A stretch of DNA of 64,000 bases from Auanema rhodensis (taxonomy: Eukaryota; Nematoda; Chromadorea; Rhabditida; Rhabditidae), in contig OZ059897.1 in the NCBI GenBank assembly GCA_964057225.1, forward strand, positions 15,128,001-15,192,000. Reading direction: 5' to 3'. The notes under the pieces were generated by a model. That model was given only the letters and a program-made list of their open reading frames with translations, was not told the origin of the DNA and did not search any database. Each line of letters begins with the position of its first letter. The stretch's first letter is position 1. This document shows, piece after piece, positions 11,165 to 22,905 of the stretch. The position numbers and the translations under genes are program-made.

Positions 11165-14100
11165 ATGCGTTTCTGTTGTTTAATTTTTGGATTTCTGTTA
11201 GTTTTATATGTTTCCTGTGAATCTTTTCAAGATCCTTATAAAACATTAGGAGTGTCGAAAAGAGCATCTTTAAAAGAAATAAAAAGGGCATATAAAGCAT
11301 TGGCTAGAGAATGGTATTTTTTGCGTAGTTGTTTCGTGATTGCATCTGAAACCTTAGGCATCCTGATAAAAACGAAGATCCAAATGCACAAGAAAAATTT
11401 GTTCTCATTTCTAAAGCTTACGAGTTATTATCTGATCCATTAAAGAGGGAACGATATGACAAATTTGGAACTTTCGATGATACTCCCAAACCAGAGCATC
11501 ATCATTATGGTGGTTTTGATCAATTTGTAGGTTAAATTATACTTTTAAAATCATATATTTTTGTTCAGTTCGGCGGGTTCGAGGACTCATTTTTTTCTAA
11601 ACAAAGGATCTCTCTACGACAATATACTCATACTATTTTAGCCAGGTAAATATTTAAGCAGTCATTGCATAACCTGTCGACTTTATTTTCCTAGAAGCCA
11701 CTATCAACCTTTCTTAATTTATGCATATTCGAATTACTGTCATCAGTGCTTCCGCTTATTGGATCAATGGAAGGTAGTAACTGAAGATCTCGAACCATTA
11801 GGTAAGCCACCGTATTATTATGTTATTTTTTTAGTTTGCTTTTCACCTTATTATATTTTTCTATTACCACTTGAAAATCTGCACTAATTTGGTATTATTC
11901 TAAGTAGATTTTGACAGACTTTTTTTAATGTGATAGGATTTAAACTTTTTTTGTTTTAAGGATACGGTATTGGAACTGTTAATGCGTTCACTGATGGAAA
12001 TCTTCTGGAGAAACTTCGCATATCACATTTACCACAGATTGTAGCTGTAGTTGAAGGAAGAGTGATCCCCTTCAGAGAGAATGTACTGTCTATAAATGCG
12101 AAGTAACCATCTCAATATTCTGTTTATTCAAACTGGATTAATTATTTTTAGGAAAGTTCGAATGTTTGCCAGAAGTGTTATTCCAAATACATATTTTGAT
12201 CCAGTTCACAATCATGCAAGTCTTCGCAGATTTGTTGATACTTGGAAGACCAGCAATAAGGTGGAATTTTTTATCAAGCTTCTGGTATTTATAGTAATTC
12301 TTAGATATCTGTTCTTATTGTTGGTGCGGCCCCTGAACCTCGACTCCGTTATCTCCTTACTGCTATGAAATACTCCGATTTCGCTCGTTTTGGATATGTA
12401 TATAACAACGCCAATACCGATGAAGTGAGTTCTTCAATTTATTTAGTTATTATAAACTTTTCTTCAGGTTGACTCGTTGCGAGATGCGCTATCAATAAAA
12501 TGTAAACAATGTGAAAATGTTTTAATCTTTAATGATATTCCAGAGGTTTGATGTTTCGTTTAAGAAAACTAATTGATTTGTTTCTAGAATGGACCTGTGT
12601 CTCGGTTATCAATTTCCAATATTAATCAATTAACTATTGAAAGTTTAAATAATCTCATTGACAATAATAAGTTTGTCAGCTTACCGAGGGTATGTACATT
12701 ATCCAATATTAGAAAAATATGGAATTTTTTAGTTATCATCTATGGAATATTTTGATGAACTTTGTCCTGTAAGCTCGAGAAATCCTCGCTATCTTTGTGC
12801 TATTTTACCAGTCATCGATAATGATGATGAACAAGAATTCTTAGAGTCATGGAACACATATACAATTAATAACATGAAAAAATATCTTCCATTTAAGGTT
12901 AGGTTTTCCAGCACAGCAGTTTTCTTATCCTGTTCTTTATAGTTACGTCTTGTCTATGTGTATGCGAACAAACAAGCCACATGGCTTCGTCCTTTCCTTG
13001 AAAAACGAGGACCCGAAGGAGTGGTATGCTTTATACATTCCCACATTGTTTAATTTTTCTCCGTTTCAGTCAGCAACGGCTCGGGATGTTCTTGTTATTT
13101 GGAGAACTGAACATGTTAAGGCTCGATTCCGTTGGTTGCCATCAGCATGGAATGGAAGTGAACAATCTATGAATGCATTGTTCACAGACATTTTGGCACA
13201 AAAAATTAAATTGACAGAAGAATGCCATGTCGGCAATTTGGTATAGCACCTAAGATATGTTCACATTATGATTACTCTTTAAGGATAATGAATACGCACT
13301 ATCATGGTGGACTAGAGCATGTAGGACAGTTGTCCGTATGTGGGAATCCGCTTGGTATCATTTATCTAAGGTCAGAGTTTTATATCTTATTATATTTAGT
13401 TTGTATATACTCACTCATTTTCAGGAAGAGGCATATCCTGTTCTTTCCGCTGTTGCTACATTTATCGTAATTCTATTGATTGGATATGGTTTGAATTATA
13501 TGAACCAGGATGTGAAATACAAAAAGGTATTTTTCATTTATTACTCATAATATGCTTATGCTTTAATATCTCAGGATAAAACAAAAACGTATCCTACTGA
13601 TGAGTGGCATCCAGATGATCCTAAAGTAAAGCCAGATGCCTCAAGTAAGCAAGCTAATCCGCAAGCTCGTCTTCAAAGGTTATTTCATAAATTGTGAAAT
13701 ATTTCTTGTTTTTGTTTCAGAATCATGCATGTTATGTCACCCTTAATGCATGAATTGAGAGCTGAAAGTTATTACGGTATGATCAGACTATTGAAGCCAG
13801 GATGTCGATCACTTGTTGTATTGGTTGACGAGGAAAGTAAAGATAGACTTCTTCCTCAGTTTGCTGCAGCTGTATTTCCAATCAGGAAGTAAAATAAATT
13901 ATTTTATTTTACAACAAAAGCTATCTCTATTTAAGCAATAAGACATTCTCGTTTGGGTATCTGATGGTTGACAAAAACCTTCCTTGGTTCCGTAAGTTAC
14001 TAGAGCATACCCTCCCATTGGGTGAGGGCGTTACCGAAGGTAAAGGAGGATTATATGAGAGGCTGAAGGTAATATTTTTTGTTCTAACTAGGATTATAAT

Positions 14101-14521
14101 TTTTTTAGGCTATCAATCCTCGGCAAACAGTTGGAACTGTTCTGGCTCTCTGTGGATGGAAGCTGTATTTCTCTATTTATCATCCTATGCATACTGCGGG
14201 AAATAAGAATCATTTCCTAGGGTTTGACGATGATGAATCAGACGATGGATATAGTTTTGACTCAGATGAAGATTGCGAGCACGGATCTAAGGAAGAGGTA
14301 GGGAAAACAGTAAAATTATAAGTATTTTGATATATTATTCAGCAAGCTATGTTGAGCTCAGTGAAGCAACTGAACACAGATAATGTTTTGAATGGATTCC
14401 CTATATGGTTAGATAATCTTCTCGAAGGGTCTATCAGAAGGTGATTTTAATATTTTTAAAGCCGTAATTTCTTTTTTTTATCAGATATTATATCCCTGAA
14501 TGGCCTGATAATTTACGTTGA
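11165..14521 (+). CDS. DNAJC16: DNAJC16-type ER J-domain/thioredoxin-fold membrane protein
   Basis: Co-chaperone of the ER membrane (dnj-8 in C. elegans). About 20 exons conceptually spliced give roughly 795 residues; the human protein is about 780. In order: signal peptide (1-18), J domain (about 22-90) with HPD at 51-53 coded directly after an intron, a Gly/His linker, a thioredoxin-like domain with CHQC near residues 147-150, a long region of thioredoxin-like character, one transmembrane helix near 528-545, and a conserved cytosolic part with an acidic stretch near 730-751. The ATG follows the acceptor CTACCACAG by 9 nt. In C. elegans and vertebrates the family is tied to ER protein handling and autophagosome size. 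It lies between SARAF and AIP in a likely operon. Some exon edges are approximate, but the product assignment is firm. Confidence 0.9.
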
Positions 14522-14719
14522 TTATCATCTTCAAATGTTCTCTTGCACCTCATATCAGCATAAAATTATAATTTACTGAGTCAGTTCATAATACAAAGGA
14601 TTCATGTTTTTTGCAATTCATGTTATATAATAACTTTCTAGGATTTTATTTATTTGTATTTTACAATGCTCAGTCGGCAGCTAGTCTACTTTTCTCATGA
14701 TCTTACTTATTGTTTTAGC

Positions 14720-14725
14720 AATAAA
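14720..14725 (+). terminator. Poly(A) signal of DNAJC16, operon-type spacing
   Basis: AATAAA about 200 nt after the DNAJC16 stop. It is followed by a U-rich tract and then the acceptor TCTATAG at 14,832, six nt before the AIP ATG. The gap of about 110 nt matches intercistronic spacing in nematode operons. Confidence 0.55.
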
Positions 14726-14838
14726 AGGTTTTCTTTTTTTTGTATTTTGAGACTTGTTTTTCTTCTAGATAGGTGATATTCCTCTCGTTTATCCTTTTTT
14801 TTGAATTTGTGATTTTATTTATTTTTCTATAGTTTCTC

Positions 14839-16176
14839 ATGGCTGGAAAGGACTTAACAGTTATTAAAAAAATATTATCAGCTGGTAAAGGAACTGTGAA
14901 GGAATTTCGAGATGGTAAGTTTCATGTTTGCTAAGAATAATAAATTATACACTTTTAGGCACTAAAGCTGTTTTCGATTATAGAGCCCTTGTTCCTATTG
15001 ATATAGACGCACCATTAACAGGGTATGATCCACTACTTTAAATTTAAACTCCTTATTACTTTTTAGATCAAATTTTAAAACCGTAGATGATACGAAGAAA
15101 AACTGGCCAGAGGGTTATGGAAAACCTTTGGAAATGGTTTTTGGAAAAAAGTTTCAATTACCAGTTTTCGAAAAGTGTATAAAAACTATGCTAATCGATG
15201 AGGTGCTTTAGTATTTATTTTGATCATTTCATAGTCTATGTATCTCAGATTGCTCAATTTGATGTTGATCCAATTGAAGTGGTTAATTTTCCAATGGTTT
15301 CCAAAAAGTTAAGAGATATTGTAAAGCCTAGAGATCGACATGATCATCAACATCATCACGGCGGGGGAATGTGTGCAGCTTCATTAACGCAAGGGTATGT
15401 TGCACTGTAAACAATTCAAACTGATATTATGTTTATGTTAGAACAGGGTACCCTGAGCTGGATGAACTTATGAGACAACCAAAATTGATAAGATTTGTTT
15501 TTCATCTATTGGAAGTTACTCCGCCAGAAGGATATGAAGCTGAGAGTTGGCAATTAACAAGTGAAGAGAAGCTTATTTCTGTTGAAACCTTACGGCAGCG
15601 TGGAAATCAATTGTACAAAGAGGTAAAGACAAAATACGTGCATCAAAACTACTTAAATATTTTAAGAGAAAATACTCAGACGCTATTATCAAGTATAAGG
15701 AAGCTCTTGGTCGTCTAGACACTTTAATGCTAAGAGAAAAACCTGGAGAACCAGAGTGGACAGAATTAGACATGAAGGTTTTTATCTAGTTTAAAAAATT
15801 TTCTTATAATTTTTTAAAGAACATCACTCTTTACTTGAATCTGTCTCAATGCTACCTAATGAACGGTAAAGCATATGAAGCTATGCAAACAGCAACGGAA
15901 GTTTTAAATAGAGATGAAAATAATGAAAAAGCTTTATACAGACGGGCAAAGGCATTTATAGCTACATGGCAACTTGACGAGGTGGCAAAACGTTATAAAT
16001 TCTAAATAAATAATATATTATAGGCTGAGATGGATTTAGATCGATTATATCACTTGCATCCTAATAATCGTACTCTAGTTAAAGCAGAGAAAGAACTAGT
16101 AAGGGTGAAAAGAATGGAAACTGCAGAAGCAACAAAAGCCATAAGTAACAAGATGATGAGAGCTTTCGGAAATTAA
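14839..16176 (+). CDS. AIP: AIP/ARA9-like immunophilin co-chaperone
   Basis: Homologue of aryl-hydrocarbon-receptor-interacting protein, an HSP90 co-chaperone. The spliced product is about 330 residues, like human AIP. The N-terminal FKBP-type domain is opened by [16 protein letters not shown], with the family-typical region ending in [19 protein letters not shown] His-rich insert ([12 protein letters not shown]) follows where vertebrate AIP also has a His/Cys/Gly segment. Three TPR repeats follow, including [16 protein letters not shown] and [20 protein letters not shown], and a basic C-terminus. The ATG is 7 nt after the acceptor TCTATAG, a likely trans-splice site. Expected to be cytosolic. 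Third gene of the likely SARAF-DNAJC16-AIP operon. Confidence 0.9.
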
Positions 16177-16530
16177 TTTTGACTTATAAAAGGACATTGT
16201 ACATTTGAAACATATTTAACAAATGATCTGACATATTCCTTGAAAAATACGGTAACCATTAGTAATAACACTATGATTTTATATTGTCTCATACTTCACT
16301 GATTTCATAATAATTTTTCATGTTCCCCAAACTTAAGGAATAAAAATACTTTCTTATATCGCCGCGTGTCACTAGTAAACAAAATTTTATTTTATATTTA
16401 CAGATAATATCAGGCAAACGACCGATATATAGAAATTGCTGAACAGAAAATGTATAAAAATATATCACAACGAAAATGAAAACTAGCCGTTGAGAATCGG
16501 AAATCCAAAGTAAAACATATTCAGAATTAA
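16177..16530. other. Convergent 3' ends of AIP and CHMP4
   Basis: About 350 bp between two convergent stop codons, AT-rich, holding both 3' UTRs. No further gene seen. Confidence 0.6.
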
Positions 16531-17406
16531 TTAAGCACTTGCCCATCGTTCTAAATCTTCGAGATCCTGAAATATAACTAATAAAAGTACATCAATATGA
16601 ATAAAACTAAACCTCGTCATGGGTACTTTTTCCTTTACTGGCACTATGAACATCACTTGTAGGGACTTCTGGAAGGGATACAGCAGGTGGAGCGTTAATA
16701 TCCAAAAGCTGCTTATCAAGCTCTTCTTGTTCAAGAGCTTCAAGCTCAGCCATAAGTTCATCCTCATCTATTCCTCTATCAAATCCAGCTGCACTTGAGA
16801 TAGCTTCAGCAACTTCATTGGCTACATACTGTCCTTCAGCAATATCCTCCATGAGTTCGTGAACCTAATTAATAAAGTAAACCTTATGTTTGGATTTCAA
16901 AATTAAACAAACATCTTCGACGTTCATATTATTATGAGCATTCTTAAGAGTCTTGCTTGCATGTTTCATTGCATTAATTACTTCCACATTAACTGAAGCA
17001 TTTTCCAAAGCTTCTCTCTTAACATATATAATTATAAATTTAATAAAAGAAAAAAAAACCTGATACTCTATAGTTTGAAGGACACCATCAATATGTTTTA
17101 ACTGCTTTTCATGTTGCTTCTTTCTAGTTAAAGCTTGTAAGGCCAACCTCTTATTCCTAGTACCATGCATTCTTGCATTGTTAATTTCCTTAAAAAAATT
17201 AGACAATCTCAATCAAAATATTAAAATGGATCATAATAAATAAGATATATTATTTGATAGAAAAAACTCACATCTTGCATCTTTTTCTCCAAAAAGTCCT
17301 GCTTTTTGGCAAGCATATCCTCTTGTTCCCTCAATCTCTGAATGGCATCCTGAGTAGAGAGTGTTGGCTCTGCTTTTTTACTAAAAATTTTTCCGAGAAA
17401 GCTCAT
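16531..17406 (-). CDS. vps-32: CHMP4/Snf7, ESCRT-III core subunit (vps-32)
   Basis: The main filament-forming subunit of ESCRT-III, which acts at endosomes and in membrane scission. Five exons on the minus strand (17272-17406, 17060-17188, 16913-17017, 16613-16864, 16531-16566) give 218 residues, close to the usual 220-225. The basic N-terminus (MSFLGKIFSKKAEPT) and the first two helices (AIQRLREQEDMLAKKQ, then LALQALTRKKQHEKQL) are characteristic. The acidic middle segment (DEDELMAELEALEQEELD) and the C-terminal MIM1 helix ending DLEDLERWASA are also typical; the last is coded by a separate 36-nt exon. An acceptor TATAG lies 7 nt before the ATG. It is transcribed divergently from NAC-beta. 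Confidence 0.95.
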
Positions 17407-18076
17407 GCCTGATCTATAAGAGTAGGAATGACAAAATTGAGAAAAAGAATATTCGATAAGCGCAAGTATGAGTCATTTTATAATGTTCGAAAATCAATGA
17501 AGAAATAAAATATAACAGGCTTAAACAGGTGAATGTCAATTTGAAAAAAAAAAGGATCGAAAAGGTTCCCACGAAGAAAGATTCTTCGTATTTGTGTGAA
17601 AGGAATTTATTCATAGTATGAAAATTTAGAATCAATGAAATATCACTAGGGCAGGCAGTGCCGAGGTCTGTCAATAAAATCAATATTGTTAACCGCAGTG
17701 GGTCGAATGAGATGAGAATTTTTAGAACAAAATTAAATCAAAGTTGTCTTGTACATTGAAAATGTTGCTCTGATCCATCCAATTCACTATAGGTTCTTAA
17801 TAAACCAAACTCTAAACTGCTGAATCAGCTGAATCAGCTGACGATAAGATGATGACGTCACGAATCTTGGCAAGGTTCACTGTTTGGCAGCCGTGCGCCT
17901 ATAACAAATAGTTTGAGGCTGCTTGGCTGCCCCTTATGCTGCAATGCCTACGACCATGGGTAAAGAATGTTTTCACTTTTTCGATGTTTTCTTTCATCTC
18001 TATTTTTGTGGCAAATTTTGTCAGTTACTCTTGTTACCTAGTTATTGAAAAAAAAATTCTCAATTTTTTATTGCAG
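17407..18076. promoter_or_regulatory. Divergent promoter region of CHMP4 and NAC-beta
   Basis: Upstream region of two housekeeping genes, more GC-rich near its centre than the surroundings. It contains a tandem of the unit GAATCAGCT giving CAGCTG E-box cores (17,818-17,841), a GATAAG, and a perfect bZIP/CRE palindrome at 17,853-17,860. The right part (from about 17,936) probably includes a 5' exon ending at the GTAAAG donor near 17,957 and its intron. Confidence 0.5.
17853..17860. promoter_or_regulatory. CRE-like bZIP site
   Basis: Perfect palindrome TGACGTCA, the consensus for CREB/ATF factors, within a GC-richer island between the CHMP4 and NAC-beta genes. Position and exactness suggest a real promoter element; function is inferred. 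Confidence 0.45.
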
Positions 18077-18087
18077 TTTGGGGAAAA

Positions 18088-18749
18088 ATGGACAGCAAAG
18101 CTATTGCTGAGAAAATTAAGAAGCTTCAGGCTAATGCCGAGCTTGTTAAGATCGGTGGAAAGGTATTTTATCAATATAATTTTGATTGACAGTTTTATTT
18201 TTTAGGGAGTCCCAAGAAGAAAGAGAAAGGTTATCCACAAGACCGCTGCTGCCGATGACAAGAAGCTCCAGAGCAATCTTAAGAAGCTCTCCGTTACCAA
18301 CATCCCAGGAATTGAGGAGGTATATTTTATACTCGTAATGTAAATCTTAAATTTGTGTTCAAGGTTAACATGATCAAGGATGATGGAACTGTTATCCACT
18401 TCAACAACCCTAAGGTTCAAGCCTCTGTTCCAGCCAACACTTTCTCTATCACTGGAGGAGCTGAGAACAAGCGTATGACTGAGATTTATACTCCAGTTTA
18501 AGTACTCTTTTTAAGAAATCACTGATATGCTTCCCGGAATTCTCAACCAGCTTGGTCCTGAGTCCCTCACTCACTTGAAGAAGTTGGCTAACAATGTTAC
18601 TAGCCAATACAAGAGCCCTGAGGAGGAGGATGTTCCTGGTTAGTTTTTTTAAATAAGAAGCATTTCTCTACATTTCAACTATTTAAGATCTCGTTGGAGA
18701 CTTTGATGAAGCTTCTAAGAACGAGGCTAAGGCTGAAGAAAAGGCCTAA
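18088..18749 (+). CDS. icd-1: NAC beta subunit (BTF3 homologue, icd-1)
   Basis: Ribosome-associated nascent-polypeptide chaperone subunit. Exons 18088-18162, 18206-18319, 18364-18472, 18516-18638 and 18688-18749 give 160 residues. The N-terminal ribosome-binding basic segment ([10 protein letters not shown]), the NAC domain (core [20 protein letters not shown]) and [20 protein letters not shown] are all present. The 43-nt intron 18473-18515 must be removed; reading through it meets a stop. The codons are visibly more GC-ending than in neighbouring genes, as expected for a highly expressed gene. An upstream in-frame ATG pair (from 17,943), splicing at about 17,956 to 18,077, would add nine residues. 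AATAAA at 19,056 ends the transcript, about 100 nt before the TRAPPC13 acceptor. Confidence 0.95.
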
Positions 18750-19055
18750 ATTTATGTCTCGCTTATCAAACCTTTACCTTATTAGTGAAGTGGGAGTGCT
18801 CTATCCCGCTTACATTTGTTATCGTTGGTTTCCACGTATCTCGTTTGATCCTTTTTCAATGTGTAGCCCGCACTCCCTCGCATGTTTCTGTTGTTTTCGT
18901 TGATGATTTTTGTTTGTATCAGATTTTTAAGATCTTGATGGCTAATAAACTTGTTAGTCTATTGTTATTTTCTTGTACCCCAATTTTCATTACGAAACAT
19001 TGAATCATGGTGTTAACGCAATTTTTGTTGTTTGGGACCCACGTTGTTAACTACC

Positions 19056-19061
19056 AATAAA
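19056..19061 (+). terminator. Poly(A) signal of NAC-beta, operon-type spacing
   Basis: AATAAA about 310 nt after the stop. The acceptor TTTCCAG of the next gene lies about 100 nt downstream, as between genes of nematode operons. Confidence 0.55.
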
Positions 19062-19158
19062 ATAATTGTTAAGCTATATTTTCTTCAATTTGGGTAATTT
19101 CCCTTTGAATAATTGAGCGCATTATATACTCTCCTGGCTCTGCAATAGCATTTCCAGG

Positions 19159-20912
19159 ATGACAGACAGTTTGGGATCATCCAATCAGCAGCTGCTTCTG
19201 TTAAAAGGTGGGGGAAAAGGAAATATTTATATTTGGACAATTTTAGTTATGCGGTTGGGAAGACATAAAACCAACGGCCCACAAGCGTTCTATGATCCTA
19301 ATGATCCTGACGGGTTGTCAAAATATGCAGAAAGTTCCAAGGAGACTATAAAAGCTGAAAACATTAAGGAATCAACTCTAAATGATCTAGTAATTGTGCC
19401 GCATATGTTTGAGTATGACCAAAAGTTTAATATTAACGCTTTCTTTTACGCCTGATTCATTATAGAAATATCTATCTAGGAGAAACATTTTCTTTCTATT
19501 TACACTGTGTTAATGAAAGTGATCAGAGAGTTACCGATGTTTCTGTTACGGTTTGTTCATAATTTGCTCAGTTTTAATATGTAGTAACTATTCAGTGTGA
19601 TTTGCAAACAAGCACACAGCGTGTTTCTTTGCCATGTTCCTTGGAGGATCAATCTCTTGAAGCCGGCACATCAATTGGCCAAGTTCTTAGTCATGAAATA
19701 AAGGAACTTGGTCAACACATGTATATTCTTAGCTTTTTATCCATTCACAAAACAATTATGTTAGACTTATTTGTTCCGTGAACTATAAAACTGTTGGAGC
19801 AGAGAAGATGTATTTTCGAAAATTCTTGAAGTTTCCTGTCTCGAAGCCAATTGATGTTAAAACCAAATTCTACAACACTGAGGTACGTTCAACATTTATT
19901 TTATAATTTAATGGGTGCGGGTTGTGTGTTTTTAATTTTTTGTTTTTGCATGTTCTTTCCCTGCTACTCGTTGTGCTAGTGTTTCGTTTAGGATAGTTCG
20001 GTAAGAGATTTTTGCAAATAATTTTCATTTATACTATTTAGAATAATGATGTTTACCTGGAGGCTCAAATAGAAAACACTTCTATTTTACCGATGATATT
20101 GGAGAAAGTAGAATTAGATCCCAGTCAATTCTATGAGGTTACTCCAATACGTCCGAAGTATAACTTCCGTTAATTGATGAATATTTATGAGATTTAATTA
20201 TAGTTTTACTGAACAGAGTTCAAAATTGTTAAGATCAACTGATATTCGACAATTCCTCTTCTGCTTATCGCATCGTAAAAATCAGAATTTAACTTGGTTT
20301 GTTTTGTTGTAATTGATATGTTTAATATTTTTTGCAATAGTTATAAGGATATGACAGTTATTGGAAAGCTGGATATGTCATGGAGAACGAGCATGGGGGA
20401 AAAGGGAAGACTACAAACTAGTTCTCTTCAAAGAGTTGTAAGCTTTATTGTAAATTTAGATAATTTTAATCATATTGTGTTAGCCTCCGGATTATGGTGA
20501 TATCAGACTAGCAGTGGAACAAATTCCTGCTACTGTCAAAGTTCGAGAATTGTTTCAATTCAAATGTCGCGTATACAATTGCAGGTTTGTAACATATAAT
20601 ATCAGAAATACAATGTACTTTTTCAGTGAGCGTGCGTTAGATTTAACATTATCGTTCGACCAGGCGTCATATTCGTCATATGTGATTTGCTCTGTTTCTG
20701 GTTTATCATTGGGACAGCTACCACCTAATTCCTCATTTCCATTCACAGTTGATATTTTGCCGGTGTCGGTTGGATTCCAAGTATTTTTTGCTTTATGTAT
20801 CTCTGACTCAAGTTGAATTTATTTCCAGTCAATTGGTGGATTCCGTTTCGTTGATGCCAACCAGAAAAAGACATACGAGCATGACGATATCGCTCAAGTC
20901 TTAGTTTTGTAG
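19159..20912 (+). CDS. TRAPPC13: TRAPPC13, TRAPP III complex subunit
   Basis: Subunit of the metazoan TRAPP III tethering/GEF complex for membrane traffic and autophagy (former DUF974 family). Spliced exons give roughly 400 residues, near the usual 417. The family signature at the N-terminus, LLLLKVMRLGR, is split by the first intron (19208-19250). [29 protein letters not shown] and the C-terminal [17 protein letters not shown] are further landmarks. The start ATG lies one base after an acceptor TTTCCAG with no cis exon, a strong trans-splicing sign. It sits about 410 bp after the NAC-beta stop and is probably co-transcribed with it. It ends 77 bp from the convergent minus-strand gene. Confidence 0.9.
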
Positions 20913-20989
20913 TAATTATAATACTTTTAAGATTGTGATATTTATACGGGTTTGTAATATGCTTGCAGAATAGCATGTAATTTATTTAT

Positions 20990-21831
20990 CTATGAGTGAA
21001 GGTGATCTATTTTATAGTTGTTGCTTCGAATGATACACTGTCCTTGCGTTTTTTCAACTTCAATACGAGCAAACTCTTGCAGCAAATCTCCATCCTATAC
21101 AAAATCTATTAAAAAAAGTATAAACAATTGTTTTTTTACCTTTGGTAACGAAGACATTTTCTTCTTAACTTTAATAATTTCTGGTGCAGTGGCTTCAAAT
21201 TTATGATATTTAAATTCCTCCGCTGTTGAGCATCTGAAAGAAAAGATAGGTCATTACATAAGGGGAGGGGGGTAAGTAGAAATTCTCAAAATTATTTTTT
21301 GCGTATAAAAGGATTGGTTCTGAGCATATTAAATATATAGTTTACCTTTCGCAAGGTAATACTTCTTTCAAGATGATAGGTGATTCATTCCCAACTTGGA
21401 TAGATCGAAAAATTAATTTTCTCCGAATTATGCTTCGTTTTCCTTAATAGTCATAGATATTTGTTTTTATTAACATATTTCACACCTGGTTCATGTTTAA
21501 GAAATTGCAAGCAATTTTCACAAATATTTACATCATTTGTTGTAATTGGTGTAGCTCTAGGTATAGTCATAGTTTGAAGTTCAATCTCTCCACATGACGA
21601 AGATCGGAAAAGTGTCTGAAAGTAAAAATTTAAAATATTGTTTGCTTTGTTTATAACCTTGATATCTTTCCATTGTTTTCTTATATTCTCCCGCATCTTT
21701 CTTAATTTTGGAGCTCTTGTTGGAGTTTTAGGATTAGGACTTCTATGTGACATCTGATTAAGCACAAAATTATATAATTGTATTACTTACTCTTCTACTT
21801 TCAGTACACTGATTTCGTCCGAACGGCTCAT
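20990..21831 (-). CDS. Unrecognised protein with basic N-terminal segment and CENC motif
   Basis: A minus-strand gene with five or six short exons. A basic segment (HRSPNPKTPTRAPKLRKMR, KQWKDIK) is followed by a part with ICENCLQFLKHEPG, then KRSIIRRKLIFRSIQVG, a piece with PCER/CSTAEEFKYHKFEA, and a C-terminal exon starting DGDLLQEFARIEVEK and ending at the TAG at 20,990. The splice phases are consistent from the exon near 21,754 onward. The first exon (ATG at 21,831) joins in phase only through a weak GTAGAA donor, so the real start may instead be the ATG near 21,753. No known domain is recognised. The composition suggests a small nuclear or cytosolic protein. Confidence 0.5.
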
Positions 21832-22905
21832 TAGTAAATTTCTATAATCTGTAAATAATTACATAATTTTTTGTAGTTAAAAACAAGTGATAAAACGCTT
21901 GTGGAGCAATAAGGAAGTTATGATACTGCAAAATAGTTGAAGAGAGAGGGAAGACTAAAGTAAAAATGAGGAGTAATACGAAGTTAAGACTGAAATGTTT
22001 TTCCTAATATCAACAGATGACAAGCCCGATGGGACCACGGTTGGGATTACATATGACTTTTGTTGATGGCATTTCTGTTCTTTTGATATGGAGCTGCTGG
22101 AAATATGCAAAAATGTTGAAGAATTTCAAATATGGAAGGACAATCGAATTAAGTAGAATTGCTTTAATAGCATTTTTTATGGTACAGTAAGCACGGAAGT
22201 AGCATAAAGCGGATTCATGACAAGATAGATAATTAAAGTGGGTGTTATCTTGCAGCACAACAATTTTTGCACTTTCCCTTCTACTTTTTAAATCTAATTT
22301 CAAAAGTTTACAATGTTAAAAGTGAGGATTTTCTGTTGCGATCACGTGCTCTTTGATGGATGAGGGTAAATGTGGAAAATATAACAAATGAAAAGGTTAC
22401 AGCCGAGGATGTGAGTTCTTGAAAGGAAATTTCCGGTTGTTTGAATTCTAGAGGTGAGAACAAAGATATAGAACAAGCAAATACTTAAATACAGCTATTA
22501 AGTTATAGGCTATGACGAAAAAGTTTTTGAAAATTTTCAGTTGACTAAGAAATGAAAACCGTTAAGCTTTATTATTGGATTGGAACATCTGTATATTTGT
22601 TGACGTTACTTTATATCTTTAGCATAAGTTAATTGATATGATTTAAGAAAAGACAAGTAAAAATATAGATGACATATACATAACAATAACCATTCATGTA
22701 CAAACAGCTGAAAAAAAAGAATCTGGTAGTGGGAATACATTACATAGCCGGGTCATCTTTTGTTGCACAAGGGACTCAAGGGGGCTGATATGCGAGACAG
22801 CTCTAAAGCATGCTTGGAGAATATAGAAGAAGAATATGATAAGTGAGAACAAGTTTCAATTTCGTGGATTCCTAGAATAGGCCTAACGTTTGCTTCAAAC
22901 GACTT
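21832..22905. other. Intergenic stretch without recognised gene
   Basis: About 1.07 kb between two minus-strand genes. It holds the upstream region of the 21-kb gene and the 3' flank of the DB-module gene. The only longer open frame (about 22,010-22,303) shows no domain or splice pattern. No RNA gene seen. Confidence 0.5.

Noticed and set aside
18473..18515. Apparent stop codon in the NAC-beta gene after the NAC domain
   Set aside because: The stop lies in a 43-nt GT-AG intron; splicing restores the family sequence KQITDMLPG.
22010..22303. 97-codon minus-strand ORF in the intergenic stretch
   Set aside because: No domain, no splice partner and ordinary intergenic composition.
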